Positions 14,056-22,080 are shown, counted from the stretch's first letter. The stretch is 24,195 bases of DNA from JBOHHR01 sp050740975 (GCA_050740975.1 JBOIEE010000244.1:1-24195), one strand, 5' to 3'. Numbers and translations: made by a program. The notes: a model not told the origin generated them from the letters alone.

Positions 14056-15609
14056 TCAAGCGCATAGGTGCTGCCGCATCCAGTTGTCTCGCAATTGAAC
14101 GCGGTCGATCTTGCCCGTCGATGTACGAGGAAAATCGTCCAGTACCACGACGTGGTGCGGCCTTGCATAGAGCGGCAAGAGTCTACTGCACTGTTGAAAC
14201 ACGAGGGCAGAATCGACCCGCCCTGGGTGTTGGGGTACGACATAGGCGATTAACGCAGCCTCCAGACTCTCGGGGTGTACCAAGACAACAGCGGCCTCCT
14301 TTACGTCCGGATGGGCGACGATGACGCTCTCTATTTCGGTGAGCTCGACGCGATATCCGTGGATCTTGACCTGAGCATCCCGCCGCCCGGCAAAGCGTAT
14401 CGTGCCGTCCGGGAGCCAGCCACCGAGGTCCCCGGTCCGGTAAGAATCGTCTCGGCCATCCACGCGTGCCGCCGCCGTCGCCTCTGGTTTACCCCAGTAG
14501 CCCCTCATCACTGCGGGACCACAAACGCAGATCTCGCCAAGCTCCGGTCCGGTGATAGGGCGACCTTCCGCATCACGAATAACGACCTCAAGATGTTCGC
14601 AGGGAATGCCGATGGGGATCGCGATTACCTCTGGCCCAGGCGGTCCAGGCAGTCGATGGTAGGTGCAGACATTGGTCTCCGTAGGCCCGTACAGATTGGT
14701 AAACTCGGCGTGCGGGATGGCCTGCATGACCCTTCGCAGGCTCGGTTCTGGAAACACCTCACCAGCGAAGAACACGCGCTTCAGGGACGAGAGATCACGT
14801 TGTTGCAGCGCACCGTGTTCTTCTAACAGACGTAACGCCGTGGGTACCGAATACCACGTCGTGATCCGTTCCTCTTGCAGCATCTTACTGATCAGCGGTG
14901 GAAACCTGACCAGTGAATCGTCCACTAGGTACACGTAAGCCCCAACGCGGAAGGTCGCATACAGGTCCAGGGTCGAGAGGTCGAAATGGAACGGCGCATG
15001 GCTCGTCATCCGGTCCTCACCGCCCAGCCCGAAGGTATCGATCACCCATTGCACAAAGCTGAAGATGTTTCCATGGCTGAGCATGACGCCTTTTGGCGTA
15101 CCCGTCGAACCGGAGGTATACAGGATGGCCGCAAGGTCCTCCGGCCTAACGGGTGGTAGCTGCTCCGTAGGTGAAGTACTCGCGACAAGCTCACACAGCG
15201 CCCGGCCGGTTCCAAGATCCGATATCACCGTGACGGGCGGGAGATCGGCACCCTGCTGTGCTTGCAGTTGCTCAAGCATGGACGCAAACGTGATCAACCG
15301 TTGTGCACGAGCATCGCCAACTATGGTCAGAACCCGCGACGCCGGGGAGTTGGGATCTACCGGTACATACGCCGCCCCGGCCGCGAGCACGCCGAGGATA
15401 CACTGAACGTACTCTATGCTTTTGGGCAGACACAGGGCCACGCGATCACCAGCTCGGCAGCCGTTTTTGATAAGCCAAGTGGCGAGTGCAAGGGTGCTCT
15501 GCCGCAGCTCTGCATATGTCACCGACCGTTTTAGGTCGCGTAGCGCCACCCGCTTGCTCCACGTGGGATCTAGCTCTACGACTGCCACATGTAATAATGA
15601 TGGTAACAT
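14056..15609 (-). CDS. Free-standing amino-acid adenylating enzyme; predicted L-proline:carrier-protein ligase (PltF-like)
   Basis: This 517-residue ANL-family enzyme has all core motifs: A3 LYTSGSTGTPKGVMLSH (163-179), A4 FHFDLSTLDLY, A5 NLYGPTE (305-311), A7 SYRTGD (389-394), A8 GRRDAQVKIHGYRVELTEIE (408-427) and A10 STGKIDR with Lys500. Asp210, which clamps the substrate amino group, indicates an amino acid. Reading the GrsA pocket positions by eye gives Asp210, Leu211, Leu214, Tyr253, Phe280, Ala282, Leu306, Val314, Cys315, Lys500 (DLLYFALVCK). From memory the PltF proline code is DLLYLALVCK. The enzyme would make prolyl-AMP and load it on the carrier protein of this cluster. AGGGA precedes the ATG. 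There is no condensation or fused carrier domain. A DltA-like or other amino acid role is the alternative. Confidence 0.9.
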   Translation of the reverse strand: MLPSLLHVAVVELDPTWSKRVALRDLKRSVTYAELRQSTLALATWLIKNGCRAGDRVALCLPKSIEYVQCILGVLAAGAAYVPVDPNSPASRVLTIVGDARAQRLITFASMLEQLQAQQGADLPPVTVISDLGTGRALCELVASTSPTEQLPPVRPEDLAAILYTSGSTGTPKGVMLSHGNIFSFVQWVIDTFGLGGEDRMTSHAPFHFDLSTLDLYATFRVGAYVYLVDDSLVRFPPLISKMLQEERITTWYSVPTALRLLEEHGALQQRDLSSLKRVFFAGEVFPEPSLRRVMQAIPHAEFTNLYGPTETNVCTYHRLPGPPGPEVIAIPIGIPCEHLEVVIRDAEGRPITGPELGEICVCGPAVMRGYWGKPEATAAARVDGRDDSYRTGDLGGWLPDGTIRFAGRRDAQVKIHGYRVELTEIESVIVAHPDVKEAAVVLVHPESLEAALIAYVVPQHPGRVDSALVFQQCSRLLPLYARPHHVVVLDDFPRTSTGKIDRVQLRDNWMRQHLCA

Positions 15610-15689
15610 CTCTAAGGGTCCCTTTCAGCATAGCGAAACGAACAATACAGAGAGCCCTCGGGTCATCGAGCCCCCGGTAGCGTGGGTCT

Positions 15690-15950
15690 TCAATTAATGA
15701 CCTTCCCTTGCATGTCTTTAGGCACATCCACCCCGAACACCGACAACACCGTAGGCGCTATGTCCATAAGCTGTAAGCCTTGGCGAACACCCCGGCAAAG
15801 CCCTCGCGGATCACACATGATAAAATAGATCATCAGGTTGGGCGCAAGCCCATACAGCTCCTGTAAATATCTTCAGGCTTGAGGACCTTCGTCCCCAACG
15901 GTCTACCTCCGTCATCGCTGTCCAGACCAATCACCAAGAGCCGCTTTTGT
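15690..15950 (-). pseudogene. Alkaline-phosphatase/type I phosphodiesterase family (COG3379-like), collapsed pseudogene
   Basis: Three pieces of one gene are readable on the minus strand. They are KRLLVIGLDS (15921-15947, the usual N-terminal strand with a metal-binding Asp), LGTKVLKPEDIYR, and then after a one-base shift ELYGLAPNLMIYF...VRQGLQLMDIAPTVLSVF and the terminal GVDVPKDMQGKVIN with stop at 15690. Intact members are several hundred residues, so most of the catalytic domain is deleted between the first and second pieces and about 50 codons between IYF and IMCDP. No start codon remains. Intact relatives hydrolyse phosphodiesters or transfer phospho-groups. A short stub of a second copy may exist at 11337-11366. 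Confidence 0.75.
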
Positions 15951-16079
15951 TATTCGATCGCTTCCCCTCTTGTCTTGTCACCTCTCCCTATCGTCTTGCC
16001 CCGATCGCTGCCCTGGCGAATGCGGCGCCCGAAGTACGGTCAAAGGCCCCTGTATGCACCTCCCGCACTCTACCCAATT

Positions 16080-16705
16080 ACTGCAACCGGGGCAAGCCAG
16101 CCCGACCGACGGAAGTGTCTCGCCACACTGTTGGTAAAAAGAATGTCTCTCTGACCTGTCCATAGCTTGAGGTAAGCAAGAGTGCGCGGTCATTGAGCTT
16201 GCGCAGCAACCGCTCTAGATCGACGAGCTTTTGCGGGGAAACCAGGTCCGTCTTGTTGATCACCACAAAATCCGCCTCTTCGATCTGACGCCTGGCAGTC
16301 TCGTTCTCCTTGTAGAAGCGATCGATATTTTCAGCGTCCACCACCGTGATGACCGAGTCGGTTCTAACCCCGATCAGCGAGAACTCCGAGACCAGTGGAC
16401 CTGGCTCCGCCACCCCGGAAGTCTCGACGACGATCATGTGCGGCTGTACGGTCTCTACGATCTCCTGTCAAGGGCGAACCGACTTGATTGTGCAGCAGAC
16501 CCAGCCTCTTGGGAGCTGCACCATGCGATCCATGTTAATGCCCTGCAGCACCCGCCGTCGATGTCGATAGCGCCGAAATCATTCACGATCATCGCTACCT
16601 TGAGGCCACCCAGACCGTCTTTCAGCACCGACTTAAGCAGGGTCGTTTTCCCACTCCCTAGGAACCCGTCACGATATTCGCCGCCACCAACTCTGGCATG
16701 GTCAT
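16080..16705 (-). pseudogene. Broken second copy of the CobW/COG0523 GTPase
   Basis: It begins at ATG 16705 (MTMPELVAANIVTGFLGSGK) behind AAGGAGATCGC, the same leader as the intact gene at 12458. The ATGA overlap with the acyltransferase stop shows it was once translated in this operon. The frame breaks after DFGAIDIDGG, and the CVCC region is damaged (WVCC in another frame with missing bases). A clean block then runs from MIVVETSGVAEPGPLVSEFS to RALLLTSSYGQV, and the C-terminal domain is missing. Nucleotide identity with 11475-12458 is high in the surviving blocks. The function has presumably passed to the intact copy. Confidence 0.9.
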
Positions 16706-17388
16706 GCGATCTCCTTCGGTTCGGAAACACTCCGCTCGCCCACCGTCTCAACGCGGTCCTGGCCCAGCTTATCCGCCTGGGCGAGGTGCCGTTTTTCCGC
16801 GATCCAGCGGTTATTGCGGGCAATGATCCGCGCCGGCACCCCCAGCACGGTGCAATTGTCTGGTACCGAGGTAATGACCAGCGAGTTCGCACCGACCACG
16901 ACGTTGTCTCCGATCACCACGTCGCCAAGCACCTTTGCGCCCGAGGCTATATAGACGTTATTGCCGATACGCGGGGCCGCGCGCCCCTTGCTCCGCCCGG
17001 GGCCGCGAAAATGCCGCAGATGCCCGACGGCAACTCCCTGATAGACGATGCAGTTTTCTCCCATGGTAGCGTTTGCGATAAAAACCCCCGACCAATTGTG
17101 GATAACCAGTCCTTGGCCGATCTCGGTCTCATGGCGTATATAGCTCTGCGTACAGATAACCACGAAGAGGTTGGTCGCCCAGTAGATCAGCATGAGGAGA
17201 TTTCGCAAGATAGGGTTTTTTAACTTATAGGCCCAGTGACCGAAGCGGTATACTATCACCACCAGCGTTCCTGGCTGCACCAACACCAATAGCTTCTTCC
17301 ACCATCCCGCCTCTTGGTAAAACCAGCTCCTTTTGTGTTCAATATCGGCGCGTATATTTCCGAATAACATGGTCTTTTCAGGCTCCAT
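16702..17388 (-). CDS. Serine-acetyltransferase-like hexapeptide acyltransferase
   Basis: This 228-residue protein has a helical N-terminal region (IRADIEHKRSWFYQEAGWWK, then VVIVYRFGHWAYKLKNPILR) typical of CysE-related enzymes. A left-handed beta-helix follows, seen as hexapeptide runs: IGQGLVIHNWSGVFIAN, IGNNVYIASGAKVLGDVVIG and VVVGANSLVITSVPDNCTVL-GVPARII. Members move an acetyl or other acyl group from CoA or a carrier protein to a hydroxyl or amino group. In this cluster an acyl-ACP donor is possible but unproven. The start at 17388 overlaps the carrier-protein gene. ATG 17370, six codons later, is an alternative. The stop overlaps the broken cobW start (ATGA). Confidence 0.88.
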   Translation of the reverse strand: MEPEKTMLFGNIRADIEHKRSWFYQEAGWWKKLLVLVQPGTLVVIVYRFGHWAYKLKNPILRNLLMLIYWATNLFVVICTQSYIRHETEIGQGLVIHNWSGVFIANATMGENCIVYQGVAVGHLRHFRGPGRSKGRAAPRIGNNVYIASGAKVLGDVVIGDNVVVGANSLVITSVPDNCTVLGVPARIIARNNRWIAEKRHLAQADKLGQDRVETVGERSVSEPKEIA

Positions 17389-17632
17389 TTGCCATCCGGG
17401 CTTTGACGTACTGCTCTATTTTTTCCATGGTCTCGAAGTTTTCCAGGAGAAGATCCTCCTCAGGAACCCGGATGGTAAATGACTCTTCAAGGAAGACGAA
17501 CAGACGGAACATCCCGATAGAGTCGATCACCCCGGTTTTCAATAGAGGGGTATGTCGGTCCACGTTGGAGGTACTACCATCTAGGAACTCAGAAACGATA
17601 AAGCTTTTGATCTTATCTGCGATTGCGTCCAT
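17378..17632 (-). CDS. Acyl/peptidyl carrier protein
   Basis: From ATG 17632, seven bases after AAGGAGAGG, the product is an 84-residue acidic helical protein. The phosphopantetheine site is GVIDSIGMF with Ser38, at the start of the second helix as in all carrier proteins. It is a free-standing carrier like PltL/RedO, and is the expected acceptor for the aminoacyl group activated by the ligase at 14056-15609. It is the first gene of the minus-strand cluster, and its last codons overlap the acyltransferase start. No phosphopantetheinyl transferase is in the window, so a host enzyme elsewhere must activate it. Confidence 0.92.
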   Translation of the reverse strand: MDAIADKIKSFIVSEFLDGSTSNVDRHTPLLKTGVIDSIGMFRLFVFLEESFTIRVPEEDLLLENFETMEKIEQYVKARMANGA

Positions 17633-17696
17633 CGAACGCCTCTCCTTATTAGCTGTGGCCCACTCCATGATGGGGGCCTGATCTGCTGATTGCTAA

Positions 17697-17725
17697 GTGT
17701 AACCGTTGGACCAAATTATATTCAA
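17697..17725 (-). promoter_or_regulatory. Candidate promoter of the carrier-protein cluster
   Basis: On the minus strand, TTGAAT (17725-17720) and TTACAC (17702-17697) are 17 bases apart, and the -10 ends 64 bases before the carrier-protein ATG. The -10 is a weak match. The position, directly downstream of the repeated motif at 17737-17760, is the main support. Confidence 0.3.
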
Positions 17726-17736
17726 CTGGGATATAG

Positions 17737-17760
17737 GTCCCTATTTTAGTCCCCTATTTT
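17737..17760. repeat. Twin direct repeat upstream of the cluster promoter
   Basis: GTCCCTATTTT (17737-17747) and GTCCCCTATTTT (17749-17760) are adjacent, nearly identical and about one helical turn (12 bases) apart. They lie just upstream of the candidate -35 for the carrier-protein gene. Tandem sites of this kind often bind an activator, but no regulator is identified. Confidence 0.4.
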
Positions 17761-17869
17761 CGGGGTATCGTTACGAAAGCGTGGTTAACGGATAATCATA
17801 CATTAAATAGCTAGGATCTTCTAACTCTTTGATTTCTCCAATGAACTTTGTCGGTCCGTATCGATCAGA

Positions 17870-18040
17870 CCGTGGCTACCCATTACGATACCCGATTTGG
17901 CTATCCACTCCCGCTCGCTCCGATTTCTCTCGCCCCAGAAACACCGTCACTTCCTCTTCCAGTAGATCTTGGAGATGGCCTTGGATCTGATCCCGAACCC
18001 ACCCCTCCAGGTTCTTCCATACTACACTTGACTTGTATGC
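17870..18040 (-). pseudogene. IS256-family (mutator-type) transposase, N-terminal fragment
   Basis: The minus strand reads WKNLEGWVRDQIQGHLQDLL, then EEEVTVFLGREKSERAG and IGYRNG followed by an in-frame TAG at 17878-17876. The pattern DLLEEEVTxFLGRxxxER...GYRNGY is the conserved N-terminal block of IS256-family transposases. Start codon, DDE domain and inverted repeats are absent, so this is a dead fragment of about 55 codons. The frame past the TAG (to about 17771) no longer resembles a transposase. The remaining bases up to the porin stop (18041-18184) show nothing else. Confidence 0.7.
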
Positions 18041-18184
18041 TCATTAACCACCTGTGTTAATTAACTGCGCTTCTCGAAAGCTCCGCGTGTTGCCTAGGGC
18101 CAAAATCCACTATCTTTAAAGGTCCCCCTCAATGGATCGGGCGGAAGGGATCTGGCCGCAGCATCGCCCCTGGAGGGAAGCCAT

Positions 18185-19471
18185 TCAATACTTAAACTGT
18201 AGATAAGCCCAGGCCATATAGAGGTCGAAGGGCTCTCCAGAGGCGCTGTTCCGAAGCAGGTTGGTGGCATTATCGTCGCCTTCATAGGCGGCATACTTGA
18301 GCGCCACCAGGAAGTGCTTGCCGAGCGGCTTCTCGAGGATCAGGTCCCATTCGGTACCGTAATCGTAGTCGTCGCGATTGGAGGAAAAATCGTGGTATTC
18401 GAAATGGATCTTCGTTCCCCAGACCATCGCTACGACGGTCACGAACAGGTCCTCGAGGCCATCGCCGGGCGTGACCACGAAACGGTCGCTCCAGCCGTGG
18501 AAGGGATGGGGGGTGGCGAGCGGCGTCTGGAAGGACTCGAAGCCACCGTCGCCTTCCAGGACCTCATAGCTGAGCTTGAGGCTCACCGACTCCAGGATCC
18601 CGAAGGCGTAATTGGCCCCGAGCTCCCCGAGGTAATAGTTCACCGCAATATCGTTCGAATTCTCCGCAAAGTCGGTCTGGTGTGCCACTTCCCCCGTATA
18701 AAGCAAACCGACCTTGGGGTAAACTTCGCGGCTACCTTGAAAGCGCGCACCATAGGTGGTGGTTGAAAACCGCTCGGACACTGCACTTTTGAAGTCGAGC
18801 AGGTAGGCGTAGCCTTCGAGCTTAGCCAGGGGCCACCCCGTGTGCTCGATCCGCATGACGTGCGAATCCATGCCAAAATCGCTTTTATCCGGCAAGGGAT
18901 TGTCCTCCCCGAAGATGCGGTTGGCGTTCCAGAGATAGGCGTAGTCGGCCGTGGTGTCGGGCAGGGACTGGTTGAGAACCCGAAAGGCATCGTACGACTG
19001 CCAGTTCTGGCGCCAGGGGACGTTGCTGAGAAAGCGATGCAGGTACTCGCGGTGGATGATCTCCTGGCGGCCTAATCGCAGCACCGTCTGCGGAATGCCT
19101 TCATAGCGGAGGTTTGCTTGGTGGACTTCGGTCCCTTCGGGATCGGCAACTAGGGCACGATCAAAGACGTCGTTGGCACCCCCATCATCGAAGCGGTCGT
19201 TGCCGATGACCCGCACGTCCTCGAGCTGACCATACAGCCCAAAGCCGTAGAAAAGCCCTGTACTGTAACCAAGCGCCGACCGCAAGGTCGAAGCATAGGC
19301 ATTCTTGAGACCGGGTTTCGCGTCATCCGCATATTCATAGCGGTACCGAAGATAGAGATCGGGTTTTCCTCCGGTCAGGGCCCCGATGAGGTCCTCTGTC
19401 CCATAGGCCGGCAGGGTCGCGAGCCCCATCCACAGCCAGGCCCAAGGACTGGGTAGCATGGCGTCGTCCAC
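18185..19471 (-). CDS. Outer-membrane beta-barrel porin, alginate-export-like
   Basis: The product has 428 residues from a GTG at 19471, which has GGTGAG about nine bases upstream. ATG 19459 is the alternative. It has a hydrophobic signal segment ending near PAYG, then an aromatic and Asp/Gly-rich sequence of alternating polarity. Barrel-type strands include YLRYRYEYADD, VLRLGRQEIIHREYLHRFLS and NWQSYDAFRVLNQ. The C-terminus ends LYMAWAYLQFKY, with the aromatic residues expected at the end of an outer-membrane barrel. The RxGRQ...DAFR layout is that of the alginate-export (AlgE-like) porin group, whose members export or take up diverse small anionic solutes. It is monocistronic, intact in a region full of broken genes, and follows the frameshifted MFS fragment. 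Confidence 0.82.
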   Translation of the reverse strand: MDDAMLPSPWAWLWMGLATLPAYGTEDLIGALTGGKPDLYLRYRYEYADDAKPGLKNAYASTLRSALGYSTGLFYGFGLYGQLEDVRVIGNDRFDDGGANDVFDRALVADPEGTEVHQANLRYEGIPQTVLRLGRQEIIHREYLHRFLSNVPWRQNWQSYDAFRVLNQSLPDTTADYAYLWNANRIFGEDNPLPDKSDFGMDSHVMRIEHTGWPLAKLEGYAYLLDFKSAVSERFSTTTYGARFQGSREVYPKVGLLYTGEVAHQTDFAENSNDIAVNYYLGELGANYAFGILESVSLKLSYEVLEGDGGFESFQTPLATPHPFHGWSDRFVVTPGDGLEDLFVTVVAMVWGTKIHFEYHDFSSNRDDYDYGTEWDLILEKPLGKHFLVALKYAAYEGDDNATNLLRNSASGEPFDLYMAWAYLQFKY

Positions 19472-19512
19472 GGTCTAAATTCTCACCGGGTCGCTTGGAT
19501 CGCCCTTCTGAG

Positions 19513-19821
19513 TCAGCGCTCGAGGACGGCACACGGAGGACCCTCGCTCGATGCGCCGCGCGAGATCTGCCATGAGAGACGCGGGGGCAATCCGTAGGCC
19601 GCGAGCGGGAGCCCGACGAGGATCATGGACATCCCGGCCAGCATGATCCCGGACATCGGCATGTTCCCCATCCGGTACCCCATCGATTCCATTGAGATGC
19701 GGAGATATGCAGGAGGACGATCCAGAAGGCGAACGGGTGGTGTAACTCGACCCCGATGGCCGCGAGCGGGCGTTTTCTTTTCAACGCTCGGTTGGCTCGC
19801 TGTACGCATTTGTTTCGACAT
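19513..19821 (-). pseudogene. MFS-type transporter, truncated and frameshifted N-terminus
   Basis: It begins at ATG 19821, eight bases after AGGAGAT, so it once was a well-formed gene. The starting frame gives MSKQMRTASQPSVEKK. A second frame then gives KRPLAAIGVELHHPFAFWIV and LLHIS (a first membrane helix). The first frame resumes as MESMGYRMGNMPMSGIMLAG and MSMILVGLPLAAYGL (loop and second helix). MGYRxxxMPM followed by LAGMxxIxxGLxxAxYGL matches the start of a group of MFS permeases as I remember them. Two compensating frameshifts (near 19790 and 19695) and loss of everything after about residue 90 make it non-functional. A small two-helix membrane protein is a less likely reading. Confidence 0.5.
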
Positions 19822-20324
19822 GTTCTTATCTCCTGTGTCCTACATACCTATCCGCCGTGACCGCTTTTTTTTTAAAACCCTTTAGCCCTTGGCTGCCGGC
19901 ACCCCATCGCCGCCACCGGCGACGGCGGTTCTAGCGACGTTTAACTTAACATGCACCGGGCCACCGGCCAATCCGGTCAGTCCGTCCTATTGGTATACGG
20001 GATCTCCTGCATGCGCTGAGGGTTTTCCCTCACGATCGCAGGCAGCCATGCTGCTGCAAGCATGTACAGGAAGGGCGCCTACCGTCTAGGCAAGCGCTTT
20101 CCCACGAGCAAGGACGCCTTTGGCGTGTCGAGGACGGTCAGTCCCCGTCGCCTGCATGCGAAAGCACTCACGAGGGCGGACTCAACCAACGCGTTCGCCG
20201 GCCTCCAATGCCTCGGCTCCTTCACGCCTCAGTAGGACGCTCTAGGAGCTCGGTTCATCATTTTTGAACTAGAAAAAGTGGGTATGCACTTTACTCCCCC
20301 TGCCCCCAGATGTAGTGTGTCGTC
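19822..20324. other. Non-coding stretch between the MFS remnant and the IS1595-type element
   Basis: No frame here has a recognisable protein or start signal. It holds the leader of the MFS remnant (with a run of nine T at about 19866-19874) and presumably the left end of the insertion element at 20325. I did not find a convincing terminal inverted repeat. Confidence 0.4.
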
Positions 20325-21242
20325 ATGGCAGACGACGGCGCCGCTCGCGGAGGTGTCGACTACCCGCGAACGTTTGAAGAGTTCGAGGCTTGGTTTGGCA
20401 GTGAGAGCGCATGCTCGGACTACATTAGCAGGCTTCGTTGGCCTGGGAGCTTCCAATGCCCATGCTGCGAAAGGGTAGCGAAGCCGTGGTGGAAAAACCG
20501 AGGTCTGTTCCAGTGCCGTCAGTGTCGAGGGCAAACCTCGGTCACGGCGGGTACCCTGTTTCATGACACGCATAAACCACTTCGGACGGGGTTTCTCGCG
20601 ATGTGGTTTGTCACGAGCCAAAAGCATGGGACGAGCGTGTTGGGACTGCAACGGGTTCTCGGGTTGGGGAGTTACCGCACCGCATGGGGCTGGCTGCACA
20701 AATCGCGGCCTGCGATGGTCCGGCCCCAGAGAGACAGACTCAACGGCGAGGTCGAGATAGATGAAACCTATGTTGGGGCCGTGGAAGCGGTGTTCGTGGC
20801 CGGGGTGCTGAACGAAAAGCACTGGTCGCCATTGCCTCGGAAGTGCGTGGTCGTGGTTCGGGCCGTATGGCACGCATTCCCAATGCCTCGGCAGTAAGCC
20901 CGCGCGCCTTCGTGAAGGTCAGTGTTTGTGAAGGAGCTCAAGATCCATACTGACGGTTGGGTCGGCTACAGCGGCATAGATAGCTTGGGCTATACGCATA
21001 GGATCACGATTTCAGCCAGCGGTGACCCGGCCCACATACTCATGCCGCGAGTTCACCTCGTTGCCTCGCTTCTCGACCGATGGTGGCTGGGGACCCACCA
21101 AGGTGCTATACGTCCTGCGCACTTGGACTACTACCTCGATGAGTTTACCTTTCGGTTCAACCGGCGCACCTCGCGGGCGCGGGGCCTACAACATGCCGTG
21201 GCCAGTGATCCCGTGCCTTATCGAGCCATCGTCGGCGGGTAG
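20325..21242 (+). mobile_element. IS1595-family (ISXO2-like) transposase, frameshifted
   Basis: The first part is intact for about 155 codons: DYPRTFEEFEAWFGSESACS, the zinc ribbon CPCC...CRQC, GQTSVTAGTLFHDTHKPLRT, and the first catalytic Asp in VEIDETYVGAVE. A shift near 20800 moves the frame to KALVAIASEVRGRG and on to RIPNASAVSPRAFVKVSV. A second shift near 20945 leads to IHTDGWVGYSGIDSLGYTHR (second Asp), HLVASLLDRWWLGTHQGAI and YYLDEFTFRFNRRTSRARG, ending at 21242. Near the end, several codons (the usual LLFYRLLQ) are missing. Domain order is that of DDE_Tnp_IS1595. No inverted repeats or target duplication were seen, and the 3' end abuts a response-regulator fragment. Confidence 0.85.
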
Positions 21243-21410
21243 CATCAGATCGAGGACGATCACGTCCCAGTCCCTCCCGTCCGAGCTCTAGGTCCATCGC
21301 GTCGCCATCGGCACAAGCGCGTACCGTGTAACCCTGCTCCCCCAGGTAGCGGCAGAGCGGCGTGCGCAGCCGCAGATCGTCGCCCACGAGCAGTATCTTG
21401 ATGGCCGCCC
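21230..21410 (-). pseudogene. OmpR-type response-regulator receiver domain, 5' fragment
   Basis: The minus strand reads AIKILLVGDDLRLRTPLCRY, then LGEQGYTVRACADGDAMDLE. After a frameshift near 21275 it reads DWDVIVLDLMLPADDG, which contains the phospho-acceptor Asp in LDLMLP and the acidic pair DD near the start. Similarity stops exactly where the IS1595-type element ends. The gene was probably cut by insertion or recombination; the DNA-binding half is nowhere in the window. The junction lies within about 21225-21245, where both readings fit. No clear start codon remains. Confidence 0.7.
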
Positions 21411-21606
21411 CCTCGTCATTGCGAAATCCTGTCCCCGATCCCGCCGGACCGCGGATCGTAACACGATGATTCGAGCGGGCGGAGTTGGCAACAACTTCTT
21501 ACATATTGGGTCGGGCGAGAAACGAATTGCTCACAAGTATTATGCTAGACTGCTCAGGCTGCTGAATCGTCAGCAGCGCTTTTCCAACAACGCCAAGGAG
21601 TCGGTT

Positions 21607-22080
21607 ATGAAGCTAAGTCAACCTACAGGGCGTCAGCTGCGCGCGCTGCTCGGCCTGCTGAGCCTCTTGGTCGTTCCTGCCCATGCCGAGGATCCGGATA
21701 ACCCCGCGGCTGGTCCCGTGATCGGTGAGGCGGGCGAGGCGCTTTTCGAGCACCTGAGCCCCGAGCAGCGCCAGCGGTTGAAGAGCATGAGCCCCGAGGA
21801 GCGGCGGCGTGTTATGCGCAAAAGGCGCGACCGTGACAACAATCCCCCGGGTGCCGCCGGCGGTCCCGGCAGCAACTGGGAGAATCCCCCGGGACCCGAC
21901 GGGGGATGGGGGGCAAGCCCCGACCGTGGCCACCGTCGCCGCTGGGATAGGGACAACAATCCCCCGGGTGCCGGCGGTGGGCCAGGTACCAACTGGGAGA
22001 ACCGGCCCGGGCCCCGGGGTGGGCCAGGCGCTAGCCCCAACCGCGTTGCACGCCAGCGACGCGAGGGCCCCAGCCACTAG
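21607..22080 (+). CDS. Secreted Pro/Gly/Asn-rich repeat protein
   Basis: This 157-residue protein starts at ATG 21607, with AAGGAG six bases upstream. A signal peptide (hydrophobic LRALLGLLSLLVVPAHA, cleavage after residue 26) indicates export. A short helical part follows (LFEHLSPEQRQRLKSMSPEE), then two tandem 39-residue repeats beginning DNNPPGA and containing NWEN and GASP. The repeats are rich in Gly, Pro, Asn and Arg, probably disordered and strongly basic overall. I do not recognise a characterised family; LSPEQRQRLKSMSPEERRR resembles segments of periplasmic Spy/CpxP-like proteins only loosely. It stands alone between two dead transposase genes. Confidence 0.7.
   Translation: MKLSQPTGRQLRALLGLLSLLVVPAHAEDPDNPAAGPVIGEAGEALFEHLSPEQRQRLKSMSPEERRRVMRKRRDRDNNPPGAAGGPGSNWENPPGPDGGWGASPDRGHRRRWDRDNNPPGAGGGPGTNWENRPGPRGGPGASPNRVARQRREGPSH
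21829..22062 (+). repeat. Two tandem 117-base repeats inside the Pro/Gly-rich gene
   Basis: Unit 1 starts at 21829 and unit 2 at 21946, in frame and 39 codons apart. Both contain the identical block GACAACAATCCCCCGGGTGC. They diverge mainly in the last third. Confidence 0.75.

Noticed and set aside
14056..15609. Exosortase-A-associated AMP ligase as identity of the adenylating enzyme
   Set aside because: Length is similar, but the FDLS Asp and the A5/A8 pocket residues indicate an amino-acid A domain. No exosortase genes are present.
16231..17223. 330-codon plus-strand frame
   Set aside because: Spans antisense of the broken cobW and the acyltransferase. Both minus-strand genes have clear family motifs.
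20229..20873. 214-codon minus-strand frame
   Set aside because: Antisense of the IS1595-type transposase, which has zinc-ribbon and catalytic motifs on the plus strand.
21829..22062. CRISPR-like repeat array
   Set aside because: Only two in-frame 117-base units inside a coding sequence, with no spacer pattern.
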